DNA of 51,093 nt, from assembly GCA_017983955.1 (NCBI GenBank), contig JAGOAJ010000023.1, positions 1 through 51,093 on the forward strand, written 5' to 3'. Made by a program: the position numbers and the translations under genes. Of the stretch, positions 33,214 to 43,843 are shown in pieces. Below the pieces are notes generated by a model. That model made no database searches, was not told the DNA's origin, and saw nothing but the letters and a program-made list of their open reading frames with translations. This DNA comes from Burkholderiaceae bacterium (GTDB lineage Bacteria; Pseudomonadota; Gammaproteobacteria; Burkholderiales; Burkholderiaceae_B). Position 1 is the first letter of the stretch. Each line of letters opens with the position of its first letter.

Positions 33214-34131
33214 ATGACTATTACGGATACGTATCCTTCCCGTATAGATCGAGGCGCAGCTATTATTGCCAGGCAGCATCCAGTGATCTATGGGGACGGG
33301 GCCTACGCTAGTGCGCTGTCGTCTGAACAGCTCGATACTTATGAAAGTAATGGTTTTCTGGTGATGGATCAGGTATTTTCAACATCGGAAGTCGCTGCTT
33401 TGCTTGATCAAGTGAATGCGATGACGCAGGACCCGGCTGTTACCGCGCTGGACGAGGCCATTAAAGAACCCGGCAGCGATGCGGTTCGGTCTATTTTTCG
33501 AGTGCATGAGTTGAATACGCATATAGCTGCACTGTCACGTGATTCACGGGTAGTGAATGTGGCCAGGCAACTGCTGGGTTCGGAAGTCTATATCCATCAG
33601 TCACGCGCGAATTTAAAACCTGGTTTAAACGGCAAAGAGTTTTATTGGCATTCGGACTTCGAAACCTGGCATACCGAAGATGGCATGCCAGAAATGCGGG
33701 CCTTAAGCTGTTCCGTGCTGTTAACTGACAACACCGCGTGTAATGGCCCCTTGATGCTGGTTCCGGGATCGCACAGGCACTTTATTTCATGTCAGGGGGA
33801 AACGCCCGATATGCATTATAAAAAGTCGCTTAAGCAGCAAGAGTATGGCGTCCCCGATCCTTTAAGCCTGGAGCTGTTGGCTGAGCAGGGCGGAATCGAG
33901 CCGGTGATAGCCCCAGCGGGTTCTGTGGTGTTCTTTGATTGCAATACTCTGCATGGGTCTAGCGGTAACCTTACGCCCTGGCCACGTGCGAATGTATTCA
34001 TCGTCTACAACAGCATAGAAAACACCTTGAACCCACCGAAATATGGCTTAAGTCCGCGACCAGGTTACATCGCTGCTCGTCCGCCTCATGCCGCCCTGGG
34101 GGTGCAGTCTGTCGATGGCGATCTCTGTTAA
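33214..34131 (+). CDS. ectD: Ectoine hydroxylase
   Basis: A 305-residue non-haem iron, 2-oxoglutarate dioxygenase that converts ectoine to 5-hydroxyectoine, a better stabiliser under heat and drying. The facial iron triad is His146 and Asp148 (YWHSDFETWH) with His247 (DCNTLHGSSGN). The opening DTYPSRIDRGAAIIARQHPVIY and HQSRANLKPGLNGKEFYWHSDFE are EctD signatures. AAAGGAGG just before ATG 33214 fixes the start and rejects the upstream overlap with ectC. It is the last gene of ectABCD. No specialised aspartokinase (ask_ect) gene follows. Confidence 0.96.
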   Translation: MTITDTYPSRIDRGAAIIARQHPVIYGDGAYASALSSEQLDTYESNGFLVMDQVFSTSEVAALLDQVNAMTQDPAVTALDEAIKEPGSDAVRSIFRVHELNTHIAALSRDSRVVNVARQLLGSEVYIHQSRANLKPGLNGKEFYWHSDFETWHTEDGMPEMRALSCSVLLTDNTACNGPLMLVPGSHRHFISCQGETPDMHYKKSLKQQEYGVPDPLSLELLAEQGGIEPVIAPAGSVVFFDCNTLHGSSGNLTPWPRANVFIVYNSIENTLNPPKYGLSPRPGYIAARPPHAALGVQSVDGDLC

Positions 34132-34163
34132 TCGCTGTTTTCCAGAGCGCGCTAAGGTGCGGC

Positions 34164-34193
34164 TTGCAGTAACAGGCCTATAGGTGCTAAAAT
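34164..34193 (+). promoter_or_regulatory. Likely promoter of rpsP-rimM-trmD
   Basis: TTGCAG (34164-34169) and TAAAAT (34188-34193) are separated by 18 bases. The start of rpsP is 36 bases further on. It lies in the only gap between ectD and the ribosomal operon. Confidence 0.6.
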
Positions 34194-34228
34194 GCTTTGT
34201 TATTCACACGACTTTCAAAGGATTACCA

Positions 34229-34483
34229 ATGGTTGTGGTTCGTCTGGCCCGTGGTGGCTCGAAGAAGCGTCCGTTTTACAGTGTTGTAGCTGCCGATTCA
34301 CGCGATCGTCGCGATGGCCGTTTTATTGAACGCTTGGGTTTTTACAACCCTGTCGCTAACGAAGGCCAAGAAAGCCTGCGTCTGGCGTTGGACCGCGTTC
34401 AGTATTGGACTGGCACCGGTGCACAACTTTCGCCTGCGGTAAGCCGTCTGGTTAAAGAATACTCGGCAAAAGTAGCCGCCTAA
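34229..34483 (+). CDS. rpsP: 30S ribosomal protein S16
   Basis: An 84-residue S16, a small-subunit assembly protein. [20 protein letters not shown] and the following [14 protein letters not shown] are diagnostic. The frame is open 15 codons upstream, but ATG 34229, with AAAGGA nine bases before, is the ribosomal start. It heads the conserved rpsP-rimM-trmD operon. Confidence 0.97.
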   Translation: MVVVRLARGGSKKRPFYSVVAADSRDRRDGRFIERLGFYNPVANEGQESLRLALDRVQYWTGTGAQLSPAVSRLVKEYSAKVAA

Positions 34484-34517
34484 GCGCGCTACTTGTTGCA
34501 ATACCACCAACGTTCAG

Positions 34518-35141
34518 GTGCTTGTTTCTGATACCTCGCCTAGCGGGGCTCCCGAAGACCTAGTTGAACTCGGGCGCGTAGTATCGGCTTATGGGGTACG
34601 TGGTTGGATAAAAATCCAGCCACATGCTGCCAATGGGCAAGTGCTTCTGGGCGCTAAAACCTGGTGGGTTAAAACGTCTGCTCCTTTAGGGGATGCAGGC
34701 GTTTTGTCGTCTGCTCGGGCGGTAAAGGTCGCGGCTAGCCGCATGCACTCTGGCACTGTGGTTGCACAATTGGCTGGCATGACTGATAGGGATCAGGCTG
34801 AAGCAATGAAGGGGCATACCATCAGTGTGTCCAGATCGGCGTTCCCGGCTGCTGACGATGACGAATATTATTGGGTCGATCTGATCGGTTGTCGATTATT
34901 TGGCGAAGATGATAATGATCAGCCCGTGCTTATCGGTCAGGTGCGTAACGTGATTGATAATGGCGCGCATGCCGTCTTGCAAGTAGCTAGGGCAACACAG
35001 GCCGATAATGGTGACTTGCAGTTTCTGAAAACAGACAAGGATCGCGAAATCGAGGTCTTGGTGCCGTTTGTCAGTGCTCATGTGCATACTGTGGATCTAG
35101 CCAATAAAACCCTGCACAGTAACTGGCCGATTGATCTTTAG
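34518..35141 (+). CDS. rimM: Ribosome maturation factor RimM
   Basis: A 207-residue 16S rRNA processing factor that binds S19 in the 30S head during assembly. The N-terminal RimM beta-barrel shows VELGRVVSAYGVRGWIKIQP, and the C-terminal PRC-barrel shows YYWVDLIGCRLF and VLVPFVSAHVHTVDL. The start is GTG at 34518, 34 bases after rpsP. The protein carries a short extra N-terminal tail (LVSDTSPSGAPED) ahead of the conserved core. Its place between rpsP and trmD is universal in proteobacteria. Confidence 0.94.
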   Translation: MLVSDTSPSGAPEDLVELGRVVSAYGVRGWIKIQPHAANGQVLLGAKTWWVKTSAPLGDAGVLSSARAVKVAASRMHSGTVVAQLAGMTDRDQAEAMKGHTISVSRSAFPAADDDEYYWVDLIGCRLFGEDDNDQPVLIGQVRNVIDNGAHAVLQVARATQADNGDLQFLKTDKDREIEVLVPFVSAHVHTVDLANKTLHSNWPIDL

Positions 35142-35168
35142 CAGCACGATTTAACTGCGCCTTCACGA

Positions 35169-35207
35169 CCCCCCCCCATCTTTAAGCGCTTTTCTCCAGC
35201 CGCTTAA
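35169..35207. repeat. C9 tract and small hairpin between rimM and trmD
   Basis: Nine consecutive Cs (35169-35177) are followed by TTAAGCG (35182-35188) and its complement CGCTTAA (35201-35207). The pair lies 60-90 bases before the trmD start. Such a homopolymer can slip in replication. It is intergenic, so it could alter spacing but not a frame. Confidence 0.55.
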
Positions 35208-35264
35208 CTCCAAAAACCTACTTCAGTATTACTATCGGTGTTTGACTCTACCGGCCAGCTTGCT

Positions 35265-36032
35265 ATGCGCTTTGATGTTGTCTCTTTGTTTCCCGATATG
35301 TTTAGCGTCGTGCGTGATGCAGGTGTTACCGGGCGTGCTCATAAGCAGAGTCTGTGGTCTTTAATGGCCTGGAATCCGCGCGACTATACCCATGATGTGC
35401 ATAGGACCGTGGATGACCGCCCGTATGGGGGTGGCCCAGGCATGGTGATGTTGGCCGAGCCGCTGGAGCAGGCCGTAGAGGCAGCGCAAGCCAGTCGTGC
35501 CGCAGCAGGCCTGGAGCAGCCTGCTCCTGTCATGCTGATGAGTCCGACCGGGCGGCGATTTGATCAGGGTATGGCTCAGGAGCTGGCTTCCAGTCCTGGC
35601 GCTATCCTGATCTGTGGTCGCTATGAAGGCATAGACCAGCGGTTTATAGATCGTTGCGTTACCCACGAGGTGTCGCTGGGAGATTTTGTGCTGTCTGGTG
35701 GGGAGATTGCAGCCTTGGCCATTATGGACAGCGCAGTGCGGTTATTGCCAGGGGCCTTGAATCATGCTGATTCCGCGCTAGAGGATTCTTTTAATGCCAG
35801 TTTGACTGGCTTGCTGGACAGCCCACACTACACCCGCCCAGAGCAGTATCGGGGCCAAACCGTGCCGGCGCCTTTGTTGTCCGGGCATCATGTCAATATT
35901 GCCTTATGGCGGCGTCAGCAGTCTTTGGCGTTGACTGCCGATAGGCGTCCTGATTTGATCGCCAGCGCCCGCAGCGCAGGCCTGTTGTCCAAAGCGGACG
36001 AGGCCTTTTTGAAGCAGCTTACAAGCAAATAA
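35265..36032 (+). CDS. trmD: tRNA (guanine-N1)-methyltransferase
   Basis: A 255-residue SPOUT methyltransferase that makes m1G37 in tRNAs and so prevents frameshifting. It opens [13 protein letters not shown], and it has [31 protein letters not shown] and the knot loop [21 protein letters not shown] 35265 gives exactly the E. coli length. An in-frame GTG at 35238 would add nine residues and cannot be excluded, as neither start has a clear ribosome-binding site. The usual next gene, rplS (L19), is missing; the operon ends at a terminator shared with valS. Confidence 0.94.
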   Translation: MRFDVVSLFPDMFSVVRDAGVTGRAHKQSLWSLMAWNPRDYTHDVHRTVDDRPYGGGPGMVMLAEPLEQAVEAAQASRAAAGLEQPAPVMLMSPTGRRFDQGMAQELASSPGAILICGRYEGIDQRFIDRCVTHEVSLGDFVLSGGEIAALAIMDSAVRLLPGALNHADSALEDSFNASLTGLLDSPHYTRPEQYRGQTVPAPLLSGHHVNIALWRRQQSLALTADRRPDLIASARSAGLLSKADEAFLKQLTSK

Positions 36033-36060
36033 AAAACCCCAGGTGTATGCCTGGGGTTTT
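36033..36060. terminator. Bidirectional terminator between trmD and valS
   Basis: AAAACCCCAGG (36033-36043) and CCTGGGGTTTT (36050-36060) form a perfect 11-pair stem around TGTATG. It is flanked by A and T runs so that it works on both strands, and it lies between two convergent genes. Confidence 0.92.
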
Positions 36061-36067
36061 GTTTACT

Positions 36068-38935
36068 TTAACGGGCTAGTTTGGTCAGTTGTTCCCTGAC
36101 CTTATCCAGCGTGACGCCAAACTGAGCTACACGCAGCTTTTCCTGTTCAACGACTGCCGCTGGGGCACGCTCGACGAAGCTGGCATTGCCCAGCTTGGCC
36201 TGTGCTTTGGCGATTTCATTTTCCAGGCGGGCAATTTCCTTGCTCAGACGCAGTTGCTCGGCCTCGACATCAATCTCCACGTGCAGCATTAGCTGGGTTA
36301 CCCCAACAATCTGTACGGGTGCGCCTTCGTCCGGTAACTGGTCAACGATGCTAATGCTTTCCAGTTTGGCTAAAGCCGCCAGATAGGCGCTGTTGGCCTG
36401 CAAAACCGCGCTGTCGCCCTGGGCGATCAAGGGCACGCGAGCGGCAGGCGATAGGTTCATTTCGCCACGCAAAGCACGTACGGCGTCGATTTGAGCCTTC
36501 AGCTCTGTGACCTGAGCTTCGGCTGCAGGCGCTAATGCTTCCAGATCAGCGATAGGCCAGGGCTGTATGCACAGGCTGGTTTCTTGGTCGGCGGTGCGTT
36601 TGCCGGCGACGATGGAGACCTTTTGCCAGAGTTCTTCTGTAATAAAGGGAATGATGGGGTGCGCCAGGCGTAACACTGTTTCCAGTACGCGTATCAGGGT
36701 ACGGCGCGTGCCCAACTGTTGTGCGGGCGTACCGTGCTGCAATTGCACCTTGGCCAGTTCCACATACCAGTCGCAGTATTCATCCCAGACAAAGTGATAA
36801 ATAGCATTGGCAATGTTGTCGAAGCGGTAATCAGTAAAGCCGCGCTCCACATCGGCTTCCAGTCGCTGCAATTGGCTGATGATCCACTGATCGACAAATG
36901 ACAGTTCGGGCTGGATGGCGGATTGATCGTTATCTGCAGGTAGCAGGTGGCCTTCGGTGTTCATCAGCACATAACGGGTGGCATTCCACAGTTTATTGCA
37001 GAAGTTGCGATAGCCTTCACAGCGTTTCAGATCGAAGTTAATGTTTCGACCCAGGGTGGCGTAGGCCGCCATGGTAAAGCGCAGAGCGTCCGTGCCATAG
37101 GGCGGAAAGCCATCCGGGTAGTTCTTGCGGGTGGTCTTGCGGATTTGTTCCGCCTGGCGTGGGTTCATCAGGCCGGTGCTGCGCTTTTCCAGCAGGTCTT
37201 CCAGCGAAATGCCGTCAATAAGGTCCACGGGGTCTATGGTGTTGCCCCTGGATTTGCTCATTTTCTTGCCTTCCATGTCGCATACTAAGCCGTGGACATA
37301 GACGGTTTTGAACGGAACTTTGCCGGTCAGGTGCATGCTCATCATGACCATGCGGGCGACCCAGAAGAAAATAATGTCGAAGCCGGTGACCAGCACGCTG
37401 GATGGCAGATAGCGATCAAGGTCTGGAGTTTGTTCTGGCCAGCCCAGGTCGGTAAATGGCACCAAAGCAGATGAAAACCAGGTGTCCAGCACGTCTTCGT
37501 CGCGACGTAAGGGGCCGCTTACGCCCGCTGCGCGGGCCTGTTCTTCGGCATCGGCCTGGTTTCGGGCTACGAAAATTTGGCCGTCTTCTGCGTACCAGGC
37601 GGGGATCTGGTGACCCCACCACAGTTGGCGGGAAATACACCAGTCTTGTATGTTTTCCAGCCACTGGTTATAGGTATTGGCCCAGTTGTCTGGGTAGAAG
37701 TTGATGCGTCCGTCCGCCACCACATCCAGCGCGACCTGGGTAATGCTTTTCCCAGGGTGCAGTGCTGTGTCGGGTGCGGGTTTGCTCATGGCGACAAACC
37801 ATTGGTCGGTCAGCATGGGTTCGATAACGGTGTCGGTGCGGTCGCCGCGCGGCACCATCAGCTTGTGCGGCTTTACGGCCTGCAAGGCATCGGCGGCTTT
37901 CAGGTCTTCGACGACCAGCTTGCGTGCTTCGAATCGGTCCATGCCCTGATAGCGAGCCGGCGCGGTATCGGCAATTTTGGCGTCCAGCGTCAGTATGCTG
38001 ATGATGTCCAGGTTGTGGCGCTGGCCAACGGCATAGTCGTTAAAGTCGTGAGCTGGGGTAACTTTGACCACCCCCGTGCCAAATTCGCGATCCACATAGT
38101 CGTCGGCAATCACGGGTATCTGGCGGCCTACCAGGGGTAGGGTGACAGTCGTGCCTATCAGGTGGGCGTAGCGTTCGTCTTCGGGGTGCACCATGACAGC
38201 CACGTCGCCCAGCATGGTTTCAGGGCGGGTAGTGGCAACAACCAGGTGGGTCAGACCGTTAACGGGCTGTGTCAGTGGGTAGCGTATTTCCCACATAAAG
38301 CCGTCTTCTTCCTCGCTGACGACTTCAAGGTCGGATACTGCCGTGCCCAGCACGGGATCCCAGTTGACCAAGCGCTTGCCGCGGTAGATCAGGCCTTGTT
38401 CGTGCAGGCGCACAAAGGTTTCTACGACGCCTACTGACAGCTTGTCGTCCATGGTGAAGTATTCACGCGACCAGTCGGCTGATGAACCCAAGCGACGGAA
38501 CTGTTCGGTAATGGCGTTGCCTGATTCTTCTTTCCACTCCCAGACTTTCTTGACGAAGTCGGTGCGCCCCAGGTCGTGACGCGATACGTTTTGCGCGTCC
38601 AGCTGGCGTTCAACCACGATCTGGGTGGCGATGCCGGCGTGGTCGGTGCCGGGTACAAGTACGGTGTCGTCGCCGCGCATGCGGTGGTAGCGCGTCAGGC
38701 CATCCATGATGGTCTGGTTAAAGGCGTGACCCATGTGCAGTGTGCCGGTCACGTTAGGTGGCGGGAACTGAATGACAAAAGGCTGGCTGACTTGTGGGGC
38801 GGTAGGGGGCACGTGTTGGCCGCCCGTAAAATACCCTTTGCTTTCCCATTGCGCATACCAGCGCGCCTCGATATCTTGAGGTTCAAAGCTTTTAGAGAGT
38901 TGTTCGGGCTGGGGTGTTGCTGATGGTGTTGTCAT
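36068..38935 (-). CDS. valS: Valyl-tRNA synthetase
   Basis: A 955-residue class I synthetase. The HIGH-type motif is [13 protein letters not shown], and the KMSKS motif lies in [16 protein letters not shown]. The CP1 editing domain covers about residues 210-360 ([20 protein letters not shown]). A C-terminal anticodon-binding domain and a closing coiled coil ([23 protein letters not shown]) complete the ValS layout. The frame is open 23 codons upstream, but [20 protein letters not shown] from 38935 is the reasonable start. It is alone on the minus strand, convergent with trmD. Confidence 0.96.
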   Translation of the reverse strand: MTTPSATPQPEQLSKSFEPQDIEARWYAQWESKGYFTGGQHVPPTAPQVSQPFVIQFPPPNVTGTLHMGHAFNQTIMDGLTRYHRMRGDDTVLVPGTDHAGIATQIVVERQLDAQNVSRHDLGRTDFVKKVWEWKEESGNAITEQFRRLGSSADWSREYFTMDDKLSVGVVETFVRLHEQGLIYRGKRLVNWDPVLGTAVSDLEVVSEEEDGFMWEIRYPLTQPVNGLTHLVVATTRPETMLGDVAVMVHPEDERYAHLIGTTVTLPLVGRQIPVIADDYVDREFGTGVVKVTPAHDFNDYAVGQRHNLDIISILTLDAKIADTAPARYQGMDRFEARKLVVEDLKAADALQAVKPHKLMVPRGDRTDTVIEPMLTDQWFVAMSKPAPDTALHPGKSITQVALDVVADGRINFYPDNWANTYNQWLENIQDWCISRQLWWGHQIPAWYAEDGQIFVARNQADAEEQARAAGVSGPLRRDEDVLDTWFSSALVPFTDLGWPEQTPDLDRYLPSSVLVTGFDIIFFWVARMVMMSMHLTGKVPFKTVYVHGLVCDMEGKKMSKSRGNTIDPVDLIDGISLEDLLEKRSTGLMNPRQAEQIRKTTRKNYPDGFPPYGTDALRFTMAAYATLGRNINFDLKRCEGYRNFCNKLWNATRYVLMNTEGHLLPADNDQSAIQPELSFVDQWIISQLQRLEADVERGFTDYRFDNIANAIYHFVWDEYCDWYVELAKVQLQHGTPAQQLGTRRTLIRVLETVLRLAHPIIPFITEELWQKVSIVAGKRTADQETSLCIQPWPIADLEALAPAAEAQVTELKAQIDAVRALRGEMNLSPAARVPLIAQGDSAVLQANSAYLAALAKLESISIVDQLPDEGAPVQIVGVTQLMLHVEIDVEAEQLRLSKEIARLENEIAKAQAKLGNASFVERAPAAVVEQEKLRVAQFGVTLDKVREQLTKLAR

Positions 38936-39124
38936 GGTGTAAATAAAAGAGGCCAGGGCCGCCAGGGCGGTTAAGGTCTGACTATATAGGAAAGTAGGGC
39001 GCAAAGTCCTATTTTAAGGTAGGGCGCGCGGCGGATGGCATGTTAAAATGTTCGGCTAACATAAACTTTAGCAAAGTTCTTGTTTTTATTGAAGAAACCG
39101 CTATATCACCTTTTGGGATTTTAC

Positions 39125-39550
39125 ATGGCTATTGAACGCACCCTTTCTATTATCAAACCTGATGCTGTTGCCAAGAACGTTATCGGCCAGATTGTCGCCC
39201 GCTTTGAGCAGGCTGACCTCAAGGTTATCGCCGCGCGCTTGCAGCAATTGTCGCGTAACGACGCAGAACGTTTCTACGCCGTACACAGCGAGCGTCCTTT
39301 CTACAAAGACCTGGTTGATTTCATGGTGTCTGGCCCCGTATTCATTCAGGTGCTTGAAGGCGATAACGCTATCCAGAAAAACCGCGACCTGATGGGCGCC
39401 ACCGATCCCAAAAAAGCCGACGCAGGTACCATACGCGCCGACTTCGCTGACAGCATAGACGCCAACGCCGTACATGGCTCGGATGCTGTTGAAACTGCTG
39501 CTGTTGAAATTGCTTTCTTCTTCCCTGAAAGCAACATCCACAGCCGTTAA
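39125..39550 (+). CDS. ndk: Nucleoside diphosphate kinase
   Basis: A 141-residue enzyme that balances nucleoside triphosphates by phosphate transfer from ATP. It opens [15 protein letters not shown], and the phospho-accepting His117 is in [20 protein letters not shown]. The length equals the family norm; the 15-codon upstream extension is discarded. A TAAAAT box (39044-39049) and a small inverted repeat (39064-39078) lie upstream. It precedes rlmN by 34 bases, an order common in betaproteobacteria. Confidence 0.96.
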   Translation: MAIERTLSIIKPDAVAKNVIGQIVARFEQADLKVIAARLQQLSRNDAERFYAVHSERPFYKDLVDFMVSGPVFIQVLEGDNAIQKNRDLMGATDPKKADAGTIRADFADSIDANAVHGSDAVETAAVEIAFFFPESNIHSR

Positions 39551-39584
39551 TTGCTGATTTTTACGCGTACTCCCACCATACATT

Positions 39585-40736
39585 ATGTCTACTGCCCAAA
39601 CCGTTAATTTACTAGGTCTTGATTCCGCCGCGCTCGTCTCTTTGGTCGAGCAGTGGGGTGGCAAGCCGTTTCGGGCCAAGCAGTTGCAGCGGTGGGTGCA
39701 TCAGCGTGGGGTTGATTCCTTTGACCTCATGACTGATCTGGCGCGTGATTTCCGCGAGCAACTGGCTAAAAGCTGTTCGGTGAGTGCGCCTGCCGTATCC
39801 ACCGAACAACGCTCTAGCGACGGTACACGCAAGTGGCTGTTCGATGTCGGCAATAACAATGCCGTGGAAACTGTCTTCATTCCCGAAGACGATCGCGGCA
39901 CCCTGTGTATTTCCAGCCAGGCTGGTTGCACGGTAGCGTGTCCGTTTTGTTCTACCGGTTATCAGGGCTTCAATCGCAACCTGACAACCGCCGAAATTAT
40001 TGGGCAGCTATGGCATGCGCGGCGTGCCGTGCAGGCCGATCTGGAAAACGCTCGTATTGGCGGCGCAGCATCTAACGCCGATCCTGCGCGGGTTATTAGT
40101 AATGTGGTGTTCATGGGCATGGGTGAGCCCTTGCTGAATTATGATCAGGTTCTGGGTGCCTTGCGCCTGATGCTGGACGATAACGCCTACGGTTTGTCGC
40201 GTCGTCGGGTTACGGTATCGACTTCAGGTGTTGTGCCTTTTATAGACCGCTTGGGCCAGGAATGTCCGGTTGCCTTGGCCGTGTCTTTGCACGCGCCCAA
40301 CGACCAGTTGCGCGATCGCTTGGTGCCGCTGAACCGCAAATACCCCCTGGCTGAACTATTGGCGGCCTGTAATCGTTATTTGCAGTATGCCCCCCGCGAT
40401 TTCATCACTTTCGAATACATCATGCTGGATGGCGTTAATGACACCGACCAACATGCAAAAGAATTAGTTACTATTGCGCAACAAGTTCGTTGCAAATTCA
40501 ATCTGATTCCATTCAATCCATTTCCGCAGTCTGGCCTTAAACGCTCATCGGCGGCCAGGGTACGTCAGTTTGCTGGATTGTTGATGGACGCAGGCGTAGT
40601 AACCACCGTAAGAAAAACGCGCGGCGACGACATTGCTGCGGCATGCGGGCAGTTGGCTGGCGATGTCCAGGACCGCACCCGTATTCAGCAGCGTTTGCCA
40701 GATCGCGCGGTTATTCCTATTCACCAGGAACGTTGA
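39585..40736 (+). CDS. rlmN: 23S rRNA/tRNA adenine-C2 methyltransferase RlmN
   Basis: A 383-residue radical SAM enzyme that methylates C2 of A2503 in 23S rRNA and A37 in tRNAs. The [4Fe-4S] Cys triad is Cys115, Cys119 and Cys122 (GCTVACPFC). SAM and mechanism residues lie in [14 protein letters not shown] and [15 protein letters not shown], and the C-terminal catalytic Cys is in [10 protein letters not shown]. It has the N-terminal helical domain typical of RlmN ([21 protein letters not shown]). The stop is shared by one base with the next gene. Confidence 0.96.
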   Translation: MSTAQTVNLLGLDSAALVSLVEQWGGKPFRAKQLQRWVHQRGVDSFDLMTDLARDFREQLAKSCSVSAPAVSTEQRSSDGTRKWLFDVGNNNAVETVFIPEDDRGTLCISSQAGCTVACPFCSTGYQGFNRNLTTAEIIGQLWHARRAVQADLENARIGGAASNADPARVISNVVFMGMGEPLLNYDQVLGALRLMLDDNAYGLSRRRVTVSTSGVVPFIDRLGQECPVALAVSLHAPNDQLRDRLVPLNRKYPLAELLAACNRYLQYAPRDFITFEYIMLDGVNDTDQHAKELVTIAQQVRCKFNLIPFNPFPQSGLKRSSAARVRQFAGLLMDAGVVTTVRKTRGDDIAAACGQLAGDVQDRTRIQQRLPDRAVIPIHQER

Positions 40737-41224
40737 TGAATCAAGCCTCACCACTCTTGTCTGCTAGCGTCGATACGGCCGCCGCTACTGGGCTAGGCAG
40801 CACATTGCGCGCATTGCGCGAGGCTCAGCGCCTCACCCCCTCGGAAGTATCGTCGCGGCTGAAGTTCTCTATCAGCCAGCTCGATGCCTTGGAAACCGAA
40901 CAATGGGATCGCCTCCCTGTAGGCATGCCCTTGCGGGGTTTTGTGAAAAACTATGGCCGCTTCCTGGAAGCCGATGTCGACGCTTTGTTGACCATGCTGG
41001 ATCATCAAGTGGGGCCGGTCAAGACCAGTTTTGTCAATGCGGGCACACCCAGTTCCTTAGCGCCTACCGACCTGCACATGCAGGGCGAACCAGTACGTAG
41101 GCCTTGGGGTTGGCTGCTTGTTATTCTGGCTTTGTTGTTTGTTGCAGCCTTCTACGCCATAGAGCGCGGCTGGATTCCTGAATCATGGCTGGTGCTGGAC
41201 TGGCTGAAAACACTGAAATCATGA
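40736..41224 (+). CDS. Short RodZ-like helix-turn-helix membrane protein
   Basis: A 162-residue protein with a Cro/RodZ-type helix-turn-helix (about residues 20-85, [21 protein letters not shown] to [20 protein letters not shown]) and one transmembrane segment near 122-141 ([18 protein letters not shown]). Only about 20 residues remain after the membrane. RodZ proteins that anchor MreB to cell shape usually have a long periplasmic domain that is absent here. The gene lies between rlmN and ispG, the standard rodZ position, overlapping both by one and four bases. I see it as a shortened RodZ; a membrane-bound regulator is the alternative. Confidence 0.75.
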   Translation: MNQASPLLSASVDTAAATGLGSTLRALREAQRLTPSEVSSRLKFSISQLDALETEQWDRLPVGMPLRGFVKNYGRFLEADVDALLTMLDHQVGPVKTSFVNAGTPSSLAPTDLHMQGEPVRRPWGWLLVILALLFVAAFYAIERGWIPESWLVLDWLKTLKS

Positions 41225-42537
41225 TAGATATCTTGGACGCATCAGGCGCCAGTCTTCCTTTACCGGTTGGCGCAGCCAAATCACGGCTTACCCGTGGCGC
41301 TATCGTGCGCTGGGGCGGTACGGCTGTGCAAATTGGTGGCAATGCACCTGTGGTGGTGCAGTCCATGACCAATACGGACACGGTGGATGCTATCGCCACC
41401 GCGATACAGGTCAAAGAACTCGCCTTGGCGGGTTCCGAACTGGTGCGTATCACGGTCAACACGCCAGAAGCCGCACGCGAAGTGCCTGCCATACGCGAAC
41501 AGCTGGACCGCATGGGTGTGTCTGTGCCCTTGGTGGGCGATTTTCACTACAACGGTCACAAGCTGCTTAGCCAGTTTCCCGAGTGCGCCCAGGCCTTGTC
41601 AAAATACCGCATTAACCCCGGTAATATGGGCGGAGGTAAAAAACGCGACGATAACTTCTCGCAGATGATAGAGATCGCTTGCCGCCACCAGAAACCAGTA
41701 CGCATAGGCGTTAACTGGGGTAGCCTGGATCACGAACTGATGGCGCGCATGATGGATGAAAATAGTCGCCGCGCCCAGCCCTGGACAGCACAGGCCGTTA
41801 TGCGCGACGCTTTGGTGGTGTCCGCCATCACCAACGCCCAACGCGCCGAAGAGTTGGGCTTGTCGCCAGACGCTATTGTGCTGTCCTGCAAGGTCAGCCA
41901 TGTGCAGGATTTGATTACGGTCTATCAGGATCTATCATCGCGTTGCGACTATCCGCTGCACCTGGGGCTGACCGAAGCCGGTATGGGCAGCAAGGGCATC
42001 GTGGCTTCCACGGCAGCCTTGGCGGTATTGTTGCAGCAGGGCATAGGCGACACCATACGAATCTCACTGACTCCCGAACCCGGTGGCGACCGTAGTCGTG
42101 AAGTCATCGTCGCCCAGGAAATTCTGCAAACCATGGGTTTGCGTGCCTTCACGCCTATGGTGGTGGCTTGCCCAGGATGCGGTCGTACCAGCAGCACCGT
42201 TTTTCAGGAATTGGCCGACAGCATACAAACGTATTTGCGTCAGCAGATGCCCATCTGGAAAAACCGTTATCCTGGCGTGGAAAGCATGAATGTTGCCGTC
42301 ATGGGTTGCGTGGTCAATGGGCCAGGTGAAAGCCGTCATGCCGATATAGGCATTAGCCTGCCCGGCACGGGGGAAGTCCCGTCTGCGCCGGTTTATATTG
42401 ATGGTCAGCGCACTCAGACCCTGAAAGGCGATACCATTGCGCAAGAATTTCAGTCCATCGTCGAACAATACGTGCAGCGGCGCTACGGTGCGCCATTGTT
42501 GTCCGGCACCAATGAATCGGGTCCTGTTACCCAATAA
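41221..42537 (+). CDS. ispG: 4-hydroxy-3-methylbut-2-en-1-yl diphosphate synthase (flavodoxin-type IspG)
   Basis: A 438-residue iron-sulfur enzyme of the methylerythritol phosphate route to isoprenoids. The cluster ligands are Cys317 and Cys320 (CPGCGRTSS) and Cys363 ([11 protein letters not shown]), with the partner Glu. The TIM-barrel half shows [12 protein letters not shown] and [21 protein letters not shown] 41221 overlaps the preceding stop as ATGA; the open frame starts earlier inside that gene. It is longer than the E. coli form (372 residues), as is usual in betaproteobacteria. Confidence 0.96.
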   Translation: MIDILDASGASLPLPVGAAKSRLTRGAIVRWGGTAVQIGGNAPVVVQSMTNTDTVDAIATAIQVKELALAGSELVRITVNTPEAAREVPAIREQLDRMGVSVPLVGDFHYNGHKLLSQFPECAQALSKYRINPGNMGGGKKRDDNFSQMIEIACRHQKPVRIGVNWGSLDHELMARMMDENSRRAQPWTAQAVMRDALVVSAITNAQRAEELGLSPDAIVLSCKVSHVQDLITVYQDLSSRCDYPLHLGLTEAGMGSKGIVASTAALAVLLQQGIGDTIRISLTPEPGGDRSREVIVAQEILQTMGLRAFTPMVVACPGCGRTSSTVFQELADSIQTYLRQQMPIWKNRYPGVESMNVAVMGCVVNGPGESRHADIGISLPGTGEVPSAPVYIDGQRTQTLKGDTIAQEFQSIVEQYVQRRYGAPLLSGTNESGPVTQ

Positions 42538-42550
42538 TCAAGAATAGTTT

Positions 42551-43840
42551 ATGACGTCGTCGTTTCAAAAGGTTCCTGCCTTAACCGGCATGAAAGATGT
42601 ATTACCGGATAGCAGTGCCCAGTGGGAAGGCCTGGAATCCATAGTTCGTGACTGGCTGGCCAGCTATGGCTACCGCAATATGCGCACCCCCATCCTGGAG
42701 CACACCAGGCTATTTACGCGTGGCATAGGCGAGGTTACCGATATCGTCGAAAAGGAAATGTATTCTTTTACCGATGCCTTGAATAATGAACAGCTAACCA
42801 TGCGGCCTGAATTTACCGCTGGCATGGTCAGGGCCACCATAGAACACAACCTGCTCTACGACAGGCCGCATCGCGTCTATGCCATGGGACCTGTGTTTCG
42901 CCACGAAAAACCGCAGCGTGGACGTTATCGTCAGTTTCATCAAATAGACGTTGAAGCCCTGGGCTTTGCCGGGCCTGATGTGGACGCCGAACAAATCCTT
43001 ATGCTGGCGCGCCTGTGGAAGCTGCTGGGTCTGACCGATATACGCCTGGAGCTGAATTCCTTGGGGCAGGCCGATGAGCGTGCTGCGCATCGCGCCGCGT
43101 TGATTGCTCACCTGGAACTGCACAAAGATGTGCTGGATGCCGAAGGGAAGCGGCGTATGTACACCAACCCTTTGCGGGTGCTGGACACCAAAAATCCTCA
43201 GATGCAGGACATGGCCAACCAGGCACCGCGCTTATTTGATTTCCTGGGCGAAGAATCACTGGCCCACTTCCAGGCCGTATGTCAGCGCCTGGATGATGCG
43301 GGCATAGAATACCGTTTGAATCCGCGCCTGGTGCGTGGGTTGGATTACTATAATTTGACCGTATTCGAATGGGTAACCGATCGTTTGGGCGCCCAGGGCA
43401 CGGTATGCGGCGGTGGTCGTTACGATGACCTGATCGCTTTAGTGGGCGGCAAGCCCGCGCCAGCAGTAGGTTTTGCCATAGGCGTAGAGCGGCTACTGGA
43501 TTTATGGATGCAGTCAGCACCGCAACTCCCTCAGGCCGAATGTCAGGTTTACTTGATACACCAGGGGCCAGATGCCAGTCGTCGGGCGGCGATGGTGGGC
43601 GAATCCTTGCGCGATGCTGGACTGCGGGTTATTGTCCACGCCGGCCCGTCTGGCTTCAAGGCGCAATTCAAGCGCGCTGATGCTAGCGGGGCAGCCGTGG
43701 CCGTTATTATTGGCGATAATGAAATCGCCCAAGGCGCAGCCAGCGTCAAGTGGCTGCGTCAGCCCGTGGATGCAGTTCAAGAACAGCAGGAAGCGATCCC
43801 CTTCGATCGCCTGGTTACACAGTTGACATTAAAGGTTTAA
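42551..43840 (+). CDS. hisS: Histidyl-tRNA synthetase
   Basis: A 429-residue class II synthetase. Motif 1 lies near [17 protein letters not shown]. Motif 2 is [23 protein letters not shown]. The histidine-specific loop is [15 protein letters not shown], and motif 3 is [13 protein letters not shown]. The C-terminal anticodon-binding domain runs from about 330. It follows ispG by 13 bases within the same housekeeping run. Confidence 0.97.
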   Translation: MTSSFQKVPALTGMKDVLPDSSAQWEGLESIVRDWLASYGYRNMRTPILEHTRLFTRGIGEVTDIVEKEMYSFTDALNNEQLTMRPEFTAGMVRATIEHNLLYDRPHRVYAMGPVFRHEKPQRGRYRQFHQIDVEALGFAGPDVDAEQILMLARLWKLLGLTDIRLELNSLGQADERAAHRAALIAHLELHKDVLDAEGKRRMYTNPLRVLDTKNPQMQDMANQAPRLFDFLGEESLAHFQAVCQRLDDAGIEYRLNPRLVRGLDYYNLTVFEWVTDRLGAQGTVCGGGRYDDLIALVGGKPAPAVGFAIGVERLLDLWMQSAPQLPQAECQVYLIHQGPDASRRAAMVGESLRDAGLRVIVHAGPSGFKAQFKRADASGAAVAVIIGDNEIAQGAASVKWLRQPVDAVQEQQEAIPFDRLVTQLTLKV

Positions 43841-43843
43841 AGC

